A stretch of 64,000 nt of DNA from an uncultured Christensenella sp. (lineage in GTDB: Bacteria > Bacillota > Clostridia > Christensenellales > Borkfalkiaceae), in NCBI GenBank assembly GCA_910585705.1, contig CAJUER010000001.1:120651-184650 (forward strand). The letters run 5' to 3'. The notes beneath the pieces were generated by a model. It made no database searches, was not told where the DNA came from, and worked only from the letters and a program-made list of their open reading frames with translations. Made by a program: the position numbers and the translations under genes. Positions 1 to 8,386 of the stretch are shown in pieces (position 1 is the stretch's first letter; each line of letters begins with the position of its first letter).

Positions 1-139
1 GAGGGAGAATGCGGAGCATTCGTCGTACCGAAGCACAATGTGCTTGCCACTCTGCAGTACAAAACTTTATGGTTAAGTTGTTTACCGACGGACTTTATTC
101 TAACAAATAAGGGGATAGATGTCAAACAAAATAGCCGCG

Positions 140-883
140 TCAAACTTTCTTTTCATCGGTTTTGAATGGTTTGTATTCGACCGAAGCCACCGTAGCAAGG
201 TAAACACGCTTAGCGCCTGCGGAAAGCAGCCTTTTGGTTATAGCAAAAGAGGTTGAGCCTGTTGTTAAAACGTCATCGATAATAAGCACGTTTTTGCCTT
301 TGATTTCATTGCGTTTTTCAACCACAAAACAGCTTGCAAGGTTTTCTGCACGCTCTTTTTTGGAAAGCGTCTTTTGCTCGGCAGTGTCTTTTTTCTTAAT
401 CAATGCGTCTTTGATGCAAGGTATTTTGCAACGCCTCGAAACGCTGTCGGCAATCAGTTTAGCTTGGTTGTAGCCTCTGCGGTTTACCGCCTTTTTCGTC
501 ATAGGAACATAAACAATGCAGTCTATGGGAGGAAGCTCTTTTATTTTATCGGCGATTAATTCCGCAAAAAATTCTTTGAGGTATCCGCTGCCGTTTTTGA
601 ATTTAGCAATAAGCAGGCATGCGCCGCCCTCGTAAACCAAAGCTGACACGGCTTTTTTGAAAGGCGGCAATACATATTTACATTCAGGACATATTTCGGG
701 ACGAAGCGTCCGTCTTCCGCAAATAGGACATACGTTTTTGTCGTTGAATGTTATAGTTTTCAAACAGTCGCCGCAAAGCCGTTCGCTGAAAATTTCGCTT
801 CCGCAGACGTCGCAAGTAAAGTTGTCGGGAAAGAGAACTTCGTTTAATCCGTCCGCAAAATTTTTTAAAAATCCGAAGCGCAT
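140..883 (-). CDS. comF: ComF family phosphoribosyltransferase-like protein
   Basis: A 247-residue protein. The N-terminus has a four-cysteine zinc ribbon (CDVCGSE, then CGDC), followed by a second pair (CPICGRR, CPEC). The C-terminal half is a type I phosphoribosyltransferase fold with the PRPP-binding signature VLIIDDVLTTGST. Family members take part in DNA uptake in naturally competent bacteria, but many non-competent Firmicutes carry a copy, so the substrate is unknown. The reading frame extends 50 codons upstream into metK. I chose the internal ATG at 883 because the protein then begins just before the zinc ribbon, and it places comF 1 bp after the metK stop. It is the last gene of the SAM-riboswitch operon. 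Confidence 0.85.
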   Translation of the reverse strand: MRFGFLKNFADGLNEVLFPDNFTCDVCGSEIFSERLCGDCLKTITFNDKNVCPICGRRTLRPEICPECKYVLPPFKKAVSALVYEGGACLLIAKFKNGSGYLKEFFAELIADKIKELPPIDCIVYVPMTKKAVNRRGYNQAKLIADSVSRRCKIPCIKDALIKKKDTAEQKTLSKKERAENLASCFVVEKRNEIKGKNVLIIDDVLTTGSTSFAITKRLLSAGAKRVYLATVASVEYKPFKTDEKKV

Positions 884-884
884 T

Positions 885-2045
885 TTATTTGATATATTTT
901 TTAAGGTCTTCCGCTTTGTCCACGCGTTCCCACGCAAGTCCCGACTTTCCGAAATGTCCGTAAGCCGCCGTCTGAGAATAGACGGGCGCGCGCAGTCCAA
1001 ATTTTTTGATAATGGAGTAGGGGCGCAAATCAAACTCTTTAACGACTATGTCGGCGATTTCGCCGTCGCCGAGCTTGCCCGTGCCGTAAGTGTTCACAAA
1101 CACCGAAACGGGGTGGGAAACGCCTATCGCATAAGCAACCTGCAACTCGACCTCGTCAGCAAGCCCGGCAGCAACGATGTTTTTGCAGACGTATCTTGCC
1201 ATATACGCCGCAGAACGGTCTACCTTCGTGGGGTCCTTTCCCGAAAACGCGCCGCCGCCGTGCGCGCATCTTCCGCCGTAGGTGTCGACAATTATCTTTC
1301 TGCCCGTAAGTCCGCTGTCGCCCTCAGGTCCGCCGATTTCGAACCTTCCCGTCGGGTTGATAAGGTACTTTGTTTCTCCGTCCAAAAGGGCGGACGGGAT
1401 AACGCTTACGACGTGCTTTATAACGTCTTCTTTAAGTTTGCTCTGCGTAACCTTCTCGTTGTGTTGTGCGGATATTACAACCGTGTCCACGCGCTTGGGC
1501 TTGTTGTCTTCATATTCGACGGTTACCTGAGTTTTTCCGTCGGGACGGAGGTAAGGAAGAAGTCCGCTCTGCCTTACATCCTGTAATCTTCTCGCAAGCG
1601 TGTGCGCAAGTGCGATAGGCAGGGGCATAAGTTCTTCGGTTTCGCGGCATGCGTAGCCGAACATCATACCCTGATCGCCCGCGCCGAGCAAATCCTCGTG
1701 CGCGCCGCCGGCTTTGTTTTCCATAGAGCTGTCAACGCCGAGCGCGATATCGGGGCTTTGGCTGTGCACGGCAACCGTTATGTTGCATTTATCATATGCA
1801 AACGTGCCGAAGTTATAACCTATTTCCTTAATTGTGCGCCTTGCAACGGCTTCGTAATCGACTGAGGCGGAGGAAGTAACTTCGCCCATAATAAGAAGCC
1901 TGTCAAACGCCGCACAGCATTCTACGGCGCATCGCGCGTTGTTGTCCTGTCTGTAAATTTCGTCCACAATCGCGTCCGAAATTCGGTCGCAAAGTTTGTC
2001 GGGATGTCCTTCCGTAACGCTTTCGCTCGTAAATAATTTTTTCAT
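885..2045 (-). CDS. metK: S-adenosylmethionine synthase MetK
   Basis: 386 residues, the usual length. MetK makes S-adenosylmethionine from methionine and ATP as a cytosolic tetramer. The ATP-binding signature GAGDQGMMFGYA, the N-terminal SESVTEGHPDKLCD and the P-loop-like GGGAFSGKDPTKVDRSAAY are all present, so the enzyme looks intact. It lies 5 bp after a GNAT gene and 1 bp before comF, all in one orientation. An S-box riboswitch with its own terminator precedes the operon, so expression should fall when SAM is plentiful. That fits the product of this gene being the ligand. Confidence 0.98.
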   Translation of the reverse strand: MKKLFTSESVTEGHPDKLCDRISDAIVDEIYRQDNNARCAVECCAAFDRLLIMGEVTSSASVDYEAVARRTIKEIGYNFGTFAYDKCNITVAVHSQSPDIALGVDSSMENKAGGAHEDLLGAGDQGMMFGYACRETEELMPLPIALAHTLARRLQDVRQSGLLPYLRPDGKTQVTVEYEDNKPKRVDTVVISAQHNEKVTQSKLKEDVIKHVVSVIPSALLDGETKYLINPTGRFEIGGPEGDSGLTGRKIIVDTYGGRCAHGGGAFSGKDPTKVDRSAAYMARYVCKNIVAAGLADEVELQVAYAIGVSHPVSVFVNTYGTGKLGDGEIADIVVKEFDLRPYSIIKKFGLRAPVYSQTAAYGHFGKSGLAWERVDKAEDLKKYIK

Positions 2046-2050
2046 ATGTT

Positions 2051-2488
2051 TTAACCTTCCGTTTTTTTATACAAAGATAAATATCCGCAGTCTTTAAATC
2101 CTAAAGATTTGTAAAGTTTGACCGCGCGCTCGTTTTCCTTTTCGTATTCCAGCCTTATATATCCGTAGTCCTTTTTAGTCTCTATAAATTTAAAAAATTC
2201 TCTTCCCAAGCCCTTGCTGCGGAACTCGGGTTCTATATAAAGCTCGTCCACCCAAAGCAATCTTCCGCACGCTTCCTGCGAAGCCGAAACACAGCATACG
2301 GAATATCCTGCAATGCTGCCTTCGTATTCGATGATATATGCCTTGACGATTTCTCGGGAAAGAATTTCCTTCCAGAATTTTTCGCGCCCGCAGTCGTCTA
2401 TTACCGAGTTCGTAACGCCTGCGGAATAAAACTTTTTCGACATTTCGAAGTAAACGCTTTTGTCGTCCGCCGTCATTTCCCGTATCAT
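2051..2488 (-). CDS. GNAT family N-acetyltransferase
   Basis: 145 residues with a complete GNAT fold. The acetyl-CoA pyrophosphate-binding stretch is LYIEPEFRSKGLGREFFKF, with the R/Q-x-x-G-x-G/A pattern seen as RSKGLG. Near the C-terminus NERAVKLYKSLGFKDCGY is the typical family motif. The acceptor is unknown. It is the first gene of the riboswitch-controlled transcript with metK and comF, and an AAGGAG site lies 7 bases before the ATG. Its place directly behind a SAM riboswitch is unusual for a GNAT gene; it may only be a passenger of metK control. Confidence 0.88.
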   Translation of the reverse strand: MIREMTADDKSVYFEMSKKFYSAGVTNSVIDDCGREKFWKEILSREIVKAYIIEYEGSIAGYSVCCVSASQEACGRLLWVDELYIEPEFRSKGLGREFFKFIETKKDYGYIRLEYEKENERAVKLYKSLGFKDCGYLSLYKKTEG

Positions 2489-2513
2489 AACAATCTCCTT
2501 AAAGCCCTGATAA

Positions 2514-2541
2514 AACCCCCTTCCGAACGGCGGAAGGGGGT
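2514..2541 (-). terminator. Intrinsic terminator of the SAM riboswitch
   Basis: On the minus strand a 10-bp perfect GC-rich stem (2516-2525 with 2531-2540) and a 5-base loop are followed by four T residues. It lies between the aptamer and the first gene, where an expression platform is expected. Confidence 0.85.
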
Positions 2542-2545
2542 GCGA

Positions 2546-2640
2546 TATTTTTTATTTCCCCATCGGTTCGGCGTTAGCACCTTGCATAGCAGGTTGCTGT
2601 GTGGTCGGCGGGCCGTTCCCTCGCACACTCTTTATAGGTT
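2546..2640 (-). promoter_or_regulatory. SAM riboswitch (S-box/SAM-I clan)
   Basis: Read on the minus strand, the leader contains the conserved core blocks in order: GAGGGA, then GGCCC, then GCAACC, then AGGTGCTAA. The TGTG and CACA blocks around the first two can form P2. CCTAT (2634-2638) and ATGGG (2559-2563) can close P1. A terminator follows at once. The downstream operon encodes SAM synthase. The stretch between GGCCC and GCAACC is not the textbook SAM-I sequence, so a SAM-I/IV variant is possible. Confidence 0.88.
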
Positions 2641-2647
2641 TGTCCGT

Positions 2648-2676
2648 ATTATATCACCGCGTTAAAATATTGTCAA
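2648..2676 (-). promoter_or_regulatory. Sigma-A promoter of the GNAT-metK-comF operon
   Basis: Perfect consensus on the minus strand: -35 TTGACA (2671-2676), 17-bp spacer, -10 TATAAT (2648-2653). Transcription would begin near 2641, just before riboswitch helix P1. Confidence 0.9.
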
Positions 2677-2683
2677 ACAAAAG

Positions 2684-2712
2684 TTGCCTTTTAACTGCGT
2701 TTATTTTATAAT
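2684..2712 (+). promoter_or_regulatory. Divergent promoter of the radical SAM gene, probably leaderless
   Basis: TTGCCT (2684-2689), 17-bp spacer, TATAAT (2707-2712). The ATG of the next gene is at 2719, only 6 bases after the -10 box, and no Shine-Dalgarno site precedes it. The transcript should start at or next to the initiation codon. Confidence 0.6.
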
Positions 2713-2718
2713 TGAAAT

Positions 2719-3573
2719 ATGAACTGTTCGGCTTGTCCCGTTGCCTGCGGCACGGACAGAAAACTCAATGCGGGCGCTTGCGGCGTAAAGGGAGTGAAGA
2801 TAGCAAAGTACTATCTTCATCCTTTCGAGGAGCCGCCCGTATCGTTTAAGAACGGCAGCGGTTGCATATTTTTCTGCGGCTGTTCGCTTCGCTGCGTGTT
2901 CTGCCAGAATTTCGAGCTTTCGCGAAATACTCGCGGAAAGGAAATTAACGTAGAACGGCTTGCAAGCATTTTTAAAGAACTCGAAGACATGGGCGCGGAA
3001 AACATAAATCTCGTCAATCCTACCCATTACGTCAACGAAATCGCGGCGGCGTTTGAAATTTATCGTCCCGAAATACCCGTAGTGTGGAATACTCACGGCT
3101 ATGAAAGAATAGAAAGTCTCCGCATTGCCGATAAATTTACGGACGTGTATTTGCCCGATTTGAAGTTTATCGACTCCGCGCTTGCTAAACGCTATACGGC
3201 GCGTGAGGATTATGCGAAGTTTGCAATTCCCGCCGTTGAATTTATGGCGCAAAAGCCGCTGAAACTGCGCGGTGACGGCAAAATGCTTTCAGGCTGTATA
3301 GTGCGCCACCTCGTTCTGCCGCTCGCCGCCTATGATTCGGTGAACGTCGTGAAATTTGTTTCAACGCTTCCCGACAGCGTATATTTCAGTCTGATGAGTC
3401 AGTATACGCCGTTCGGGGAAATAGAAAATTTCAAGGAATTACAGCGCGGAATAACCAAACGCGAGTACCGCAAAGTTTTAGACGCGGTCGGGGAATACGG
3501 GCTTAAAAACGTGTTTATTCAGGAACGCGAAAGCGCCGAACAAAGCTATATTCCCGAATGGGACTACCGATAA
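2719..3573 (+). CDS. Radical SAM protein, PflX/PflA-like (COG1313)
   Basis: 284 residues. The radical SAM cluster motif is CxxxCxxC in CSLRCVFCQN, near residue 60. Two further cysteine pairs lie at the N-terminus (CSACPVACGTDR, then GACG). The sequence resembles the PflX branch of pyruvate formate-lyase-activating-like enzymes, whose substrate is unknown. No pyruvate formate-lyase gene is in the window, so a glycyl-radical partner cannot be named. It is transcribed divergently from the SAM riboswitch operon. The ATG appears to lie at the transcription start. Confidence 0.85.
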   Translation: MNCSACPVACGTDRKLNAGACGVKGVKIAKYYLHPFEEPPVSFKNGSGCIFFCGCSLRCVFCQNFELSRNTRGKEINVERLASIFKELEDMGAENINLVNPTHYVNEIAAAFEIYRPEIPVVWNTHGYERIESLRIADKFTDVYLPDLKFIDSALAKRYTAREDYAKFAIPAVEFMAQKPLKLRGDGKMLSGCIVRHLVLPLAAYDSVNVVKFVSTLPDSVYFSLMSQYTPFGEIENFKELQRGITKREYRKVLDAVGEYGLKNVFIQERESAEQSYIPEWDYR

Positions 3574-3610
3574 ATACGCAAGGGGAAACAGTGCGGCACA
3601 GGATAAAGTT

Positions 3611-5500
3611 ATGTTGATTTCACTCGATAACGCGGCTTTCGGCTACGGCGACAATTTAATATTCGGCGGAGTGACTTTTGCCGTGAACGAGGGCGAACGC
3701 GTCGGACTTATCGGCGCCAACGGCGAGGGTAAGACCACGCTTATTAAACTTATGCTCGGTATGTTCGAAGCGGACGACGGCGCCGTAAGGCGCAAAAACG
3801 GGCTTAAATGCGGATACCTCGAACAGAACGGCGGCTATACGAGCGGCAATACGGTCATTGACGAAATGCGTGCGATATTCGCGGAGGACTTCGCCGCGCT
3901 TGAAAAGCTTTCCTCGCTCGCTTCCCTGCTTTCCGTAACGCCCGTCGGCGGCAGAGAGTATTTTGAGCTGTGCGCAAAGATAGAAAATACGGAAAAGTTC
4001 GTTTCCGCGCGCGACAGCTATAATGCGGAAATCAGGATTAAAACAGTGCTTAACGGACTGGGTTTTTCGGATATGTACGACAGGGTAGTCGATACGATGT
4101 CGGGCGGAGAAAAAACGCGGTTGAAGCTTGCGCGCCTTCTTTTGGAACAGCCAGACCTGCTCGTTTTGGACGAGCCGACCAACCACCTCGATATTTCGAC
4201 GCTTTTCTGGCTCGAAGAATATCTTCAATCTTTCGGCGGTGCGATTTTCGTCGTTTCGCACGACAGGTATTTTCTCGACAGAACGGTTTCGCGTATAATA
4301 GAAATAGAGAATAAAAAGACGCTTTCTTTCAGCGGAAATTATTCCAAGTATAAAATACTAAAAGCCGAACACAACGCCCGTATGCTCAAAGAATACGAGG
4401 CTCAGCAGGAGGAACGCGCAAAACTTCAAGATTACGTCGACAGGAATCTCGTCCGTGCAAGTACTACCAAAATGGCGCAGTCGCGCCGCAACCGTCTTGA
4501 AAAAATGCAAATTCTCGAAAAGCCGTGCGAGCCGAAAAAACCGCCCGTCTTTAAATTCGGTTACGATTTACAGCCCTACGAGCGCGTGCTGGACATTAAA
4601 AATTTCAACCTTTCGCGCGGAGGGAAAACGCTGATAAACGGAGCGAATCTTACCGTAACGCGCGGGCAGAAGCTTGCCGTCGTTGGTGAAAACGGAACGG
4701 GCAAAAGTTCGCTTTTAAAAGAAATTTTAAACGGCAATCCTCAGATAAATACGGGCAGGTTCGTAAAAATCGCGTACTACGATCAGGAGTCGGCAAACCT
4801 CGACGGTGAAAAACAGGTGCTGTCCGAGCTTTGGGAAAGACACGTCGGTTATAATCAGACGGAGGCTCGAGCGGCGCTTGCGCGGTGCGGACTTTTTGCG
4901 GAAGATATGCAAAAGCCCGTCAAAGCTTTGTCGGGCGGGGAAAGGGCAAAACTTGCGCTGTGCGTTTTGGAATGCGAGCGCGGAAACGTTCTGCTCTTGG
5001 ACGAACCGACGAACCATCTTGATTTACCCGCGCGCGAAGGGCTTGAAAATTCGCTTAAAAATTTCGACGGTACTGTAATTTTCGTTTCGCATGACAGGTA
5101 CTTTATTTCCGCACTTGCGGACTCGGTTGCGGAAATCGCGGACGGCGCGTTAAACTTTTACGACTGCGGATATGAAAATTATACCGATATAAAAAACCGT
5201 GCCGCGCAGAAAAAGCGCGACGAGGAAACGGCGGAAAAACTGCGCGCTCTCGATTTAAAAAAAGAAAGCTCATACCGAAGTAAAAAGGAACGCGCCGAAA
5301 CCGAAAGGCGAAAACTGCTTGCGAAGAAAATCGAGGACGAAATTTCCGCCCTCGAAAGCGAGGAGGAGGAAATAAATTCCGACCTTGCGTCGCCTGAAAT
5401 TTCCGCAGATTACAAAAAGGTTTCCGAACTTTTGAAGCGGCTTGAAGGAATAAAATTACAACTCGACGCTCTTTACAAACAGTATGAATCCGTGATATAA
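3611..5500 (+). CDS. ABC-F family ATPase
   Basis: 629 residues with two nucleotide-binding domains and no membrane segments, the layout of ribosome-associated ABC-F proteins. Walker A motifs are GANGEGKTT and GENGTGKSS. ABC signatures are MSGGEKTRLKLARLL and LSGGERAKLALCVLE. Both Walker B regions read LLVLDEPTNHLD or close to it. The inter-domain linker (near residues 255-310) is basic and coiled-coil-like, and the C-terminus has a long charged coiled coil, as in Uup/YdiF-type members. These proteins act on translating ribosomes, and some give antibiotic resistance. The subtype cannot be told by eye. Confidence 0.93.
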   Translation: MLISLDNAAFGYGDNLIFGGVTFAVNEGERVGLIGANGEGKTTLIKLMLGMFEADDGAVRRKNGLKCGYLEQNGGYTSGNTVIDEMRAIFAEDFAALEKLSSLASLLSVTPVGGREYFELCAKIENTEKFVSARDSYNAEIRIKTVLNGLGFSDMYDRVVDTMSGGEKTRLKLARLLLEQPDLLVLDEPTNHLDISTLFWLEEYLQSFGGAIFVVSHDRYFLDRTVSRIIEIENKKTLSFSGNYSKYKILKAEHNARMLKEYEAQQEERAKLQDYVDRNLVRASTTKMAQSRRNRLEKMQILEKPCEPKKPPVFKFGYDLQPYERVLDIKNFNLSRGGKTLINGANLTVTRGQKLAVVGENGTGKSSLLKEILNGNPQINTGRFVKIAYYDQESANLDGEKQVLSELWERHVGYNQTEARAALARCGLFAEDMQKPVKALSGGERAKLALCVLECERGNVLLLDEPTNHLDLPAREGLENSLKNFDGTVIFVSHDRYFISALADSVAEIADGALNFYDCGYENYTDIKNRAAQKKRDEETAEKLRALDLKKESSYRSKKERAETERRKLLAKKIEDEISALESEEEEINSDLASPEISADYKKVSELLKRLEGIKLQLDALYKQYESVI

Positions 5501-5519
5501 TGTTTACGAGGTTAAATTT

Positions 5520-6539
5520 ATGGAAGAAAAGAAAAAGGACGAAGAAAAGGTTATACGCCATACGATAAACGCTGAGGAAACGTTTACTCTCGCAAAAGAC
5601 GTATTCGACCTTCGTTGCGTAATAAAAAATATCTACAACAACCGCGCGGTAATTTCGCGCAGGCTTAATATTCTTTCGCTTTCTTTAAGTCTTTGCTATA
5701 CGCTTTTGTACGTTGCGTATATGCTTTTTACGGGGCTTTTGGATAAGCTTGCTTTGCATACGGAAATTGCATTGTACTGCCTTCTCGGCGCGTACGGCGT
5801 GCTTTTCGCCGCTATGATTATCCTGTCGCTGTGCGGCGGCGGAAAGGCGAAGAATATTCGCAAAATCAATAAAACGCTTTCGTTTATAAGAATACTCGTC
5901 AGAATGCTTTCGCTCGTTCTGACTATTGTCGCGCTCGTATTCACTGCTGTGGGCGGAGAGTATGCCGCTAAGAGTATGGCGGTCGACGTTGTGCTGATAA
6001 TATTCACTATAATCTGTCTTATAGTTCAGGCAATTCCTCTGCTGTGCGGCGGCTTGGGCAAGCTTGCGCGCTGGCTTCTTTCACCCGTGAAAATGAAATA
6101 CCGCTTCTCGTCCGTCGCGCTCGAATGGTACGAACTTGCCGTGTCCGAAAACGGCGGTAAAAAGAACGTTAAACGCATAGCACAAAAGTATTACGACGAC
6201 GTGGGAATCTGCCTCGACAATAAGCTGATACCTGCGCTCGGCAAAAAATTCGTGAACACAATTAAACCTTCTGCAATACTTGCCGTAACCGAAAAAACGC
6301 CCGAAGAAGATCGGACGCTGGTCGAAGGCATACTGAAAAACATTTTTGCATACGCAACGGAATGCGGATACGTTACTTTTGATCCCTGCCGCGATTTGCA
6401 CTTCGAGGGCAGTATAGATGAAGAGGAAAAACCTGTCGCGGGTAAAATGAAAACCAGGCTTTTCAACATAGGTAAAAAAATCGGTAAATCAATGCTTGAT
6501 AAATATATAGATAAAACCATTTCCGACACTGACGAGTAA
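5520..6539 (+). CDS. Uncharacterised four-helix membrane protein
   Basis: 339 residues. The N-terminal ~55 residues are charged and soluble. Four hydrophobic segments follow between roughly residues 55 and 185, and then a soluble C-terminal domain of about 150 residues. I recognise no family. It starts 19 bp after the ABC-F gene with a GAGG element upstream, so the two are probably co-transcribed. A perfect 26-bp palindrome downstream closes the transcription unit. Confidence 0.75.
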   Translation: MEEKKKDEEKVIRHTINAEETFTLAKDVFDLRCVIKNIYNNRAVISRRLNILSLSLSLCYTLLYVAYMLFTGLLDKLALHTEIALYCLLGAYGVLFAAMIILSLCGGGKAKNIRKINKTLSFIRILVRMLSLVLTIVALVFTAVGGEYAAKSMAVDVVLIIFTIICLIVQAIPLLCGGLGKLARWLLSPVKMKYRFSSVALEWYELAVSENGGKKNVKRIAQKYYDDVGICLDNKLIPALGKKFVNTIKPSAILAVTEKTPEEDRTLVEGILKNIFAYATECGYVTFDPCRDLHFEGSIDEEEKPVAGKMKTRLFNIGKKIGKSMLDKYIDKTISDTDE

Positions 6540-6654
6540 TTTTTTCGTCATTTTAAACTGAGTGAAGAACACCTAAAAAGGAACTTTCTCCGACGGTTTT
6601 GACTGCGGTATTTTCGATTTTAGTTACGTTTAGTTATCTGGAACGATTAAAATT

Positions 6655-6680
6655 GCGGCGGCGCAAATTTGCGCCGCCGC
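6655..6680. terminator. Bidirectional terminator
   Basis: A perfect 26-bp palindrome, very GC-rich with an AAATTT centre, lies between two convergent genes (the membrane protein and glyS). Confidence 0.75.
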
Positions 6681-6701
6681 TTATATTTATCTTAAACTGT
6701 T

Positions 6702-8105
6702 TTAAAATTCGAGGCTCTTTTCGATATATGCGTCAAGTTCTTCGATTTTTATACGGATTTGCTGCATACTGTCTCTGTCGCGCACGGTTACGCAACCGTC
6801 TTCGAGGGTGTCGAAGTCAACGGTTATGCAGTAAGGCGTTCCTATTTCGTCCTGACGGCGGTAACGCTTGCCAATCGAGCCGGTTACGTCGTAAGTCACG
6901 GAAAACTTTTTCGCAAGGTGTCTGTAAATTTCATCCGCTTTTTCCGAAAGCCCCTTTTGCAGCGGCAATATTGCGGCTTTGTAGGGCGCAAGGAAGGGAT
7001 GCAGGCGCAGAACGGTTCTTACGTCGTTTTTCTCTGCGTCAAGCAGTTCTTCGTCGTATGCGTCGGTGAGAAGTGCAAGCACGCACCTTTCCGCGCCGAG
7101 CGAAGGCTCGATAACATAAGGCACATATTTTTCGCCCGTTACAGGGTCGGTGTAGTCCATATTTTCGCCGCTTTCCGTTTGGTGCTGTTTCAAATCGTAA
7201 TCCGTTCTGTCGGCAATTCCCCACAGTTCGCCCCAGCCGAACGCAAAATTATATTCGAAGTCCGTCGTCGCTTTGGAATAGAAGCAAAGCTCTTCGGGCG
7301 AGTGGTCGCGCAGTTTGAGGTTTTCTTCCTTCATGCCGAGTGAGAGCAGGAAGTTTTTGCAGTAATCCTTCCAGTATGCGAACCATTCCAAATCTGTTCC
7401 CGGCTTGCAGAAAAATTCAAGCTCCATTTGTTCAAATTCGCGCACGCGGAAGATGAAGTTGCCGGGCGTGATTTCGTTACGGAACGATTTGCCTATCTGA
7501 CCTATGCCGAAGGGTATGCGCAGACGCGAGGTACGCGCAACGTTCTTGAAGTTTACGAAAATTCCCTGCGCGGTTTCGGGGCGGAGGTAGACGGTGTTCA
7601 CGCTGTCTTCGGTTACGCCCTGAAATGTTTTGAACATAAGGTTGAATTTTCTGATTGGCGTAAAGTCGCTTTTGCCGCACACGGGGCAGGCGATTTTTTT
7701 GTCGGTTATAAACGCTTCCAACGCGTCGTTGTCCATACTTTCGACGGTTAAATCGAGCTTGTGCTTTTTGCAGTAATCCTCCACAAGGTTATCGGCGCGG
7801 TGGCGCGATTTGCAGCTGCGGCAATCCATAAGCGGGTCGGAAAATCCGCCGAGATGTCCGGAAGCCTTCCACGTTCTTGTATTCATAAGTATCGCGCAGT
7901 CAAGCCCCGTGTTGTACGGCGTTTCCTGAACGAACTTTTTCCACCATGCTTTTTTAACGTTGTTTTTGAATTCTACGCCCAAAGGACCGAAGTCCCAAGT
8001 GTTGGCAAGTCCGCCGTAAATTTCGCTTCCGGGAAAAATAAACCCTCTGTTTTTGCAAAGCGCAACCAGCTTGTCCATAGTCACGGCTCTTTTCTTATCG
8101 CTCAT
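6702..8105 (-). CDS. glyS: Glycyl-tRNA synthetase, dimeric class II type
   Basis: 467 residues, the single-subunit alpha2 enzyme rather than the two-subunit bacterial form. It charges tRNA-Gly. Class II motif 2 is visible as FRNEITPGNFIFRVREFEQM and motif 3 as GAERCVLALLTDAY. Zinc-binding cysteines occur as CRSCKSRH and CPVCGKS. The C-terminal anticodon-binding domain includes APYKAAILPL. No T-box leader was found upstream although many Firmicutes aminoacyl-tRNA synthetase genes have one; a plain promoter is present instead. Confidence 0.97.
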   Translation of the reverse strand: MSDKKRAVTMDKLVALCKNRGFIFPGSEIYGGLANTWDFGPLGVEFKNNVKKAWWKKFVQETPYNTGLDCAILMNTRTWKASGHLGGFSDPLMDCRSCKSRHRADNLVEDYCKKHKLDLTVESMDNDALEAFITDKKIACPVCGKSDFTPIRKFNLMFKTFQGVTEDSVNTVYLRPETAQGIFVNFKNVARTSRLRIPFGIGQIGKSFRNEITPGNFIFRVREFEQMELEFFCKPGTDLEWFAYWKDYCKNFLLSLGMKEENLKLRDHSPEELCFYSKATTDFEYNFAFGWGELWGIADRTDYDLKQHQTESGENMDYTDPVTGEKYVPYVIEPSLGAERCVLALLTDAYDEELLDAEKNDVRTVLRLHPFLAPYKAAILPLQKGLSEKADEIYRHLAKKFSVTYDVTGSIGKRYRRQDEIGTPYCITVDFDTLEDGCVTVRDRDSMQQIRIKIEELDAYIEKSLEF

Positions 8106-8162
8106 AAATTCTCCTCAGGCTACGCATTCGGATTAATGCGCGCACAAATTAGCGTTGTTTTT

Positions 8163-8191
8163 ATTTTATAAAAAATAGCGGTTCAAGTCAA
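8163..8191 (-). promoter_or_regulatory. Promoter of glyS
   Basis: On the minus strand: TTGACT (8186-8191), 17-bp spacer, TAAAAT (8163-8168). A GAGGAG ribosome site lies just before the glyS ATG. Confidence 0.65.
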
Positions 8192-8308
8192 GTAATATGT
8201 GCGCGTTTGTTAAGCCGCTGTGAAAATGGTAAAAAATAAATTTTCAAAAACTGTGTATAAAAGTATACTTTTCATGCGGTAATATGATATAATAATTCTA
8301 CTAAACGC

Positions 8309-8357
8309 AAAAACCCCCCGAAATACCGTCAAAAAGCGGTGTTTTCGGGGGGTTTTT
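8309..8357. terminator. Bidirectional terminator at the left prophage edge
   Basis: A long stem pairs an A5C6GAAA arm (8309-8323) with a TTTTCG6T5 arm (8342-8357). Both strands have a T-run, so it can stop the integrase transcript. It may be host or phage DNA, because the candidate attachment core lies in its right arm. Confidence 0.8.
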
Positions 8358-8386
8358 CTATTTCGTGTTACTAACCCGATACTAAT
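8349..8386. repeat. Candidate attL: core plus integrase arm sites
   Basis: The core word GGGGTTTTTC (8349-8358) is shared with 45495-45504. On the phage side lie GTTACTAAC (8367-8375) and GATACTAAT (8378-8386), matching three copies at the right end. Short direct repeats of this kind on the phage side of the core are typical arm-type binding sites of tyrosine integrases. The core is too short to be certain. Confidence 0.45.

Noticed and set aside
1..139. Possible gene end at the left edge
   Set aside because: A short open frame runs through it but has no recognisable homology, and the only structure is a small AAGCACA/TGTGCTT inverted repeat.
8106..8308. T-box leader upstream of glyS
   Set aside because: No AGGGTGGNACCGCG-like T-box core was found; a simple promoter fits.
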